Shown here piece by piece: positions 29,889 through 32,375 of a DNA stretch of 32,375 nt. Made by a program: the position numbers and the translations under genes. The notes under the pieces were generated by a model that was not told the origin of the DNA, made no database searches, and was given only the letters and a program-made list of their open reading frames with translations. The stretch lies in contig CACYWT010000033.1 in assembly GCA_902778175.1 (NCBI GenBank), positions 1-32,375 on the forward strand, given 5' to 3'. Source of the DNA: an uncultured Ruminococcus sp. (GTDB lineage: Bacteria > Bacillota > Clostridia > Oscillospirales > Acutalibacteraceae). Each line of letters starts with the position of its first letter. Position 1 is the first letter of the stretch.

Positions 29889-29911
29889 ATCTTTTTTCTT
29901 CCGTATGTCAA
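29883..29911 (-). promoter_or_regulatory. Promoter of the four-helix membrane-protein gene
   Basis: On the minus strand a consensus TTGACA and TATACT are 17 bp apart. Confidence 0.8.
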
Positions 29912-30062
29912 GTATATTTGTCAATTCTCTTATAATTTTTTACCATACGGGTAATAATTCACAAAAACAGAGATATAAATACAGCGGTTATTTGTTATAC
30001 TATTTTTTGCATTGCCGCCGATAATACAAATTGAATAATTTCAGGTATAATTCCGGAGAGTA

Positions 30063-32048
30063 TCAGACTGTTTCCGTGTTGTCGGCTGTTTCCTGCTGAG
30101 ATACAGCTTCGTCTTTTTCCTCGGTATCAACGACTGTATTTTCTTCGGGCGCGGTTTCCTCAGCTGCCGGTTCGGGTTCTTCCGGAATATCAGCAAGTAC
30201 AAATGCGCAGCCGTTTGCCGGGATAATAAGCTCGTTGCCTTCCATTACTGTTTCCATAAAGGTCTTTCCGCCCTCAAAGCCCTTCGGCATACTGAATCTT
30301 ATTTCCTTATGATCCGCATTGAATACGCAAAGGAGCATTTCCTTGTCATCGCGGCGGATATAGCCCATTGTCCTTCCGCCGGAGCCGAATTCGACAAGCT
30401 CTCCGTCTGTAAGACATGAGCAGGCATGACGCATCTGACCAAGTCCGATGTACCACTGCTGAAGATCCTTATCCTCCTTGCCCCAAGGGAAGGTCGCGCG
30501 GTTGAACGGATCGCGGTAGCCCTCCATGCCGACCTCGTCGCCGTAATATATGCAGGGCAGACCCGGAAGTGTGTAGAGTATTCCGCTTGCTATCCTCATG
30601 CGTTTAAGTCCGTATTCGCGCTGTTCGGGAGTAAGAGAAGTGACGGCCTGCCATTCTCTGCCTCTGCCGTTCTGACGCTCGCCTGCAAGCAGGGTAAGCA
30701 CTCTTTCGGTGTCGTGTGTTCCGAGGAGATTCATAAGGCAGCGTATTACCGGACGGGGATAGTTTTCGAGTACGTTAAGAACGATCTCCAGCATTTCTCT
30801 GCCGTCGCCGCAGTCGAGGAAGCCGAGTATAGCATCGCGGAAAGGATAGTTCATTACGCTGTCAAGCTCCTTGCCGTAGAGGAAACGTCTTCTTGAACCG
30901 TAGCTTTCCTTATTGGAGGCGTCCTCCCAGACCTCTCCGAGAAGGAGGGCGTTGCTGTCTTCGGTTTTGACAGCCTCGCGGATATGCTCGATAAAATCGT
31001 CAGGCAGTTCATCAGCGACATCAAGTCTCCAGCCGCTGTTGCCTGCGCGCATCCATTTTCTGATAATGCCGTTTTCGCCGTTTATATATTCGTCAAACGA
31101 GCTGGAAAGCTCCTCGACCTCGGGCAGAGTATTGAACCCCCACCATGAGTTGTATATATTCGGCCATTCTATAAATTTGAACCATGTATAATACGGTGAT
31201 TCCTTTGAATTATAAGCGCCGTTGCCGGGATAGCGGTTTTCGCGGTTGAAATATTTGCTGTCGCTTCCGGTATGGCTGAATACTCCGTCGTTTATTATGT
31301 GGATACCGAGTTTTTTTGCCTCGCTGCAAAGCTCGCGGAAATCCTCCTCGTTTCCGAGAACGGGATCGATTTTCTCATAATCGCCGGTATCGTAGCGGTG
31401 GTTGGAGTAAGCCTCGAATATCGGGTTCAGATAGATGCAGGTAACGCCAAGTTCATGCAGATAGGGGAGTTTCTGAGTAATACCCCTGAGGTCGCCGCCG
31501 AAGAAATCGGAATTAGTGATTATACCGTGTTCATTAGGTTTCCAGTCGGGGATAACGTCCCATTCGGGCTGCATTTTCTTATCGGGGTAGATACCCTCCT
31601 TAGGTTCGCCCGAGTTGCAGAATCTGTCAGGGAATATCTGGTACATAATACCGCCGGGCATCCAGTCCGGGGTTGTAAAATCCTTATCGTAGCAAAGGAG
31701 CTGAAAACGAGGTTCATTCTCGCTGAGAGAGAGGTATCCCTCGCCGCCGAAGCCTTTCATAATGTAGCGTCTGCCGTAGCAGGTATCAAGTCCGAAATGG
31801 TACCAATAAAGACCGATATGTTCTACTTTTACATCACATTCCCACTGTTCATGGTCATCGCCCACCATTCCGCACCAGAACATACCTGATACATTTGAGT
31901 CACCGAATTTATCATCTTTAATAACTGCCACTGCCGACGAGCATTTCAGGTCGCGCGGAAGGACTATTCTCAGGTGTATGGTTGTTTCAAACGGTACTGC
32001 TCCTGTAGGGGAGCGGAATTTTTTATCACGGGAATTAAACAACTGCAT
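30063..32048 (-). CDS. Intracellular GH13 alpha-glucosidic enzyme, neopullulanase/cyclomaltodextrinase type
   Basis: 661 residues without a signal peptide, so cytoplasmic. Residues about 15-115 are a CBM34-like beta domain. The GH13 barrel follows, with MYQIFPDRF (about 135-143), YLNPIFEAYSNHRYDT (about 206-221) and DGVFSHTG (254-261). Nucleophile Asp343 is in GWRLDVADE, acid/base Glu372 in LLGEVWED and transition-state Asp446 in LLGTHDTE. The C-terminal beta domain ends near 620, and a disordered Glu-rich tail of about 40 residues completes it. CBM34 plus GH13 is typical of enzymes splitting pullulan, cyclodextrins or maltodextrins inside the cell. Together with MalQ-GlgP (4434-8291) it would process imported maltodextrins. 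The tail is unusual for the family. GAGGAG precedes the ATG, with a perfect-consensus promoter upstream. No clear terminator. Confidence 0.92.
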   Translation of the reverse strand: MQLFNSRDKKFRSPTGAVPFETTIHLRIVLPRDLKCSSAVAVIKDDKFGDSNVSGMFWCGMVGDDHEQWECDVKVEHIGLYWYHFGLDTCYGRRYIMKGFGGEGYLSLSENEPRFQLLCYDKDFTTPDWMPGGIMYQIFPDRFCNSGEPKEGIYPDKKMQPEWDVIPDWKPNEHGIITNSDFFGGDLRGITQKLPYLHELGVTCIYLNPIFEAYSNHRYDTGDYEKIDPVLGNEEDFRELCSEAKKLGIHIINDGVFSHTGSDSKYFNRENRYPGNGAYNSKESPYYTWFKFIEWPNIYNSWWGFNTLPEVEELSSSFDEYINGENGIIRKWMRAGNSGWRLDVADELPDDFIEHIREAVKTEDSNALLLGEVWEDASNKESYGSRRRFLYGKELDSVMNYPFRDAILGFLDCGDGREMLEIVLNVLENYPRPVIRCLMNLLGTHDTERVLTLLAGERQNGRGREWQAVTSLTPEQREYGLKRMRIASGILYTLPGLPCIYYGDEVGMEGYRDPFNRATFPWGKEDKDLQQWYIGLGQMRHACSCLTDGELVEFGSGGRTMGYIRRDDKEMLLCVFNADHKEIRFSMPKGFEGGKTFMETVMEGNELIIPANGCAFVLADIPEEPEPAAEETAPEENTVVDTEEKDEAVSQQETADNTETV

Positions 32049-32086
32049 AAATATCTCCTCAATAAATATATTTTCACACGTCTAAC

Positions 32087-32115
32087 ATTATAATACCTTA
32101 ATTATTCATTGTCAA
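32087..32115 (-). promoter_or_regulatory. Consensus promoter of the GH13 gene
   Basis: On the minus strand TTGACA and TATAAT are 17 bp apart, a perfect match to the sigma-A consensus, about 39 bp before the start codon. High basal expression is expected unless repressed. Confidence 0.85.
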
Positions 32116-32375
32116 TATGGTATATTTTGTCCAGTGCGTGCTGAAAGTTCTATCGGGATTCAACTATAAAGCCGCGATTGTCAGTTTAGTAAAAACCGCG
32201 ACCAATGAACTATCGCCTTGTGCCCAGAGCGGAGCCGGAGGCGCAGCGACCAACGCGAACTGACACCGGCGGCACTCCGCTGGCGCGTGCTCGCTTACTT
32301 TCGTAGAAATTGTTGGTTTCGTCTTGGAAATGGGAATAGGTACGGTGCTTGGCAGATTCAGGAGTAATTCAAGTA
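32116..32375. other. Right-edge intergenic stretch with a dispersed repeat
   Basis: No gene is supported. A minus-strand frame of about 70 codons enters from the right edge (32373 to 32164). It runs through the GC-rich repeat, and I cannot tell whether it is the end of a real gene. The 41-bp repeat copy 2 is at 32219-32259. Confidence 0.5.
32219..32259 (+). repeat. 41-bp dispersed repeat, copy 2
   Basis: Identical to 4305-4345 and in the same orientation. It is followed by further GC-rich sequence (GGCGGCACTCCGCTGGCG) not shared with copy 1. Confidence 0.85.

Noticed and set aside
32164-32373. 70-codon minus-strand frame open at the right edge
   Set aside because: It could be the end of a gene outside the window, but most of it runs through the GC-rich repeat shared with a non-coding site, so I could not support it.

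Overview
The window reads as chromosome of a low-to-mid GC Gram-positive gut Clostridium relative, most likely a Ruminococcus-like member of the Oscillospiraceae. This rests on several things seen directly: strong AAGGAGG-type ribosome binding sites, many TTGACA/TATAAT-type promoters with 17-bp spacers, cell-wall proteins built from BIG2, NlpC/P60 and CHAP modules, a separate coaB and coaC, a DUF1934 gene directly ahead of argS, and intracellular alpha-glucan metabolism. The genus is an inference.

Layout. 1-620 is the tail of an unrecognised beta-rich protein, ending at a small transposon-like repeat. 939-1973 is gapA with its own promoter and terminator. 2099-3921 (minus) holds a lipoprotein and a polytopic membrane protein with a Gln/Pro-rich tail. 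3934-4433 is a repeat-rich, gene-free stretch. 4434-8291 (minus) is one long gene fusing 4-alpha-glucanotransferase (MalQ) to alpha-glucan phosphorylase (GlgP). It is followed by a CinA/PncC-type gene (minus).

9267-13468 is a tight plus-strand operon: a CrtO-like acyltransferase homologue, rsmE, mtnN, a CobW-type GTPase, coaB and coaC. The last four genes are joined by ATGA overlaps. Convergent to it, 13647-19292 is a minus-strand group transcribed as ddl, murI, DUF1934, argS, a MetH-like protein that has lost most of its zinc site, and a small membrane protein. 19718-24822 holds two large exported cell-wall proteins (NlpC/P60 with peptidoglycan-binding repeats; BspA-like LRR/BIG2/CHAP) around a small AT-rich GNAT gene. 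25210-25298 is tRNA-Ser(GGA), whose 3' end and terminator are duplicated 190 bp downstream. The rest holds small membrane, lipoprotein, DUF2130 and CpXC genes and an intracellular GH13 neopullulanase-type enzyme (30063-32048) that fits functionally with MalQ-GlgP.

The least ordinary signals are non-coding. A miniature inverted-repeat family (ends GGCAAYACCGC) occurs three times plus one fragment: on the stop codon of the first gene, inside the loop of a terminator hairpin, and in the 5' leader of the CpXC gene. A second GC-rich repeat has an exact 41-bp match about 28 kb apart. There is also a nested-hairpin block at 4131-4380, a GC-rich tandem array ahead of DUF1934, and a tRNA-end duplication. 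No CRISPR array, phage, insertion sequence with transposase, or defence locus was seen. I found no convincing evidence of a wholly new multi-gene system. The best candidates for novelty are the MalQ-GlgP fusion with a possible internal GlgP start, the degenerate MetH-like protein and the repeat families.
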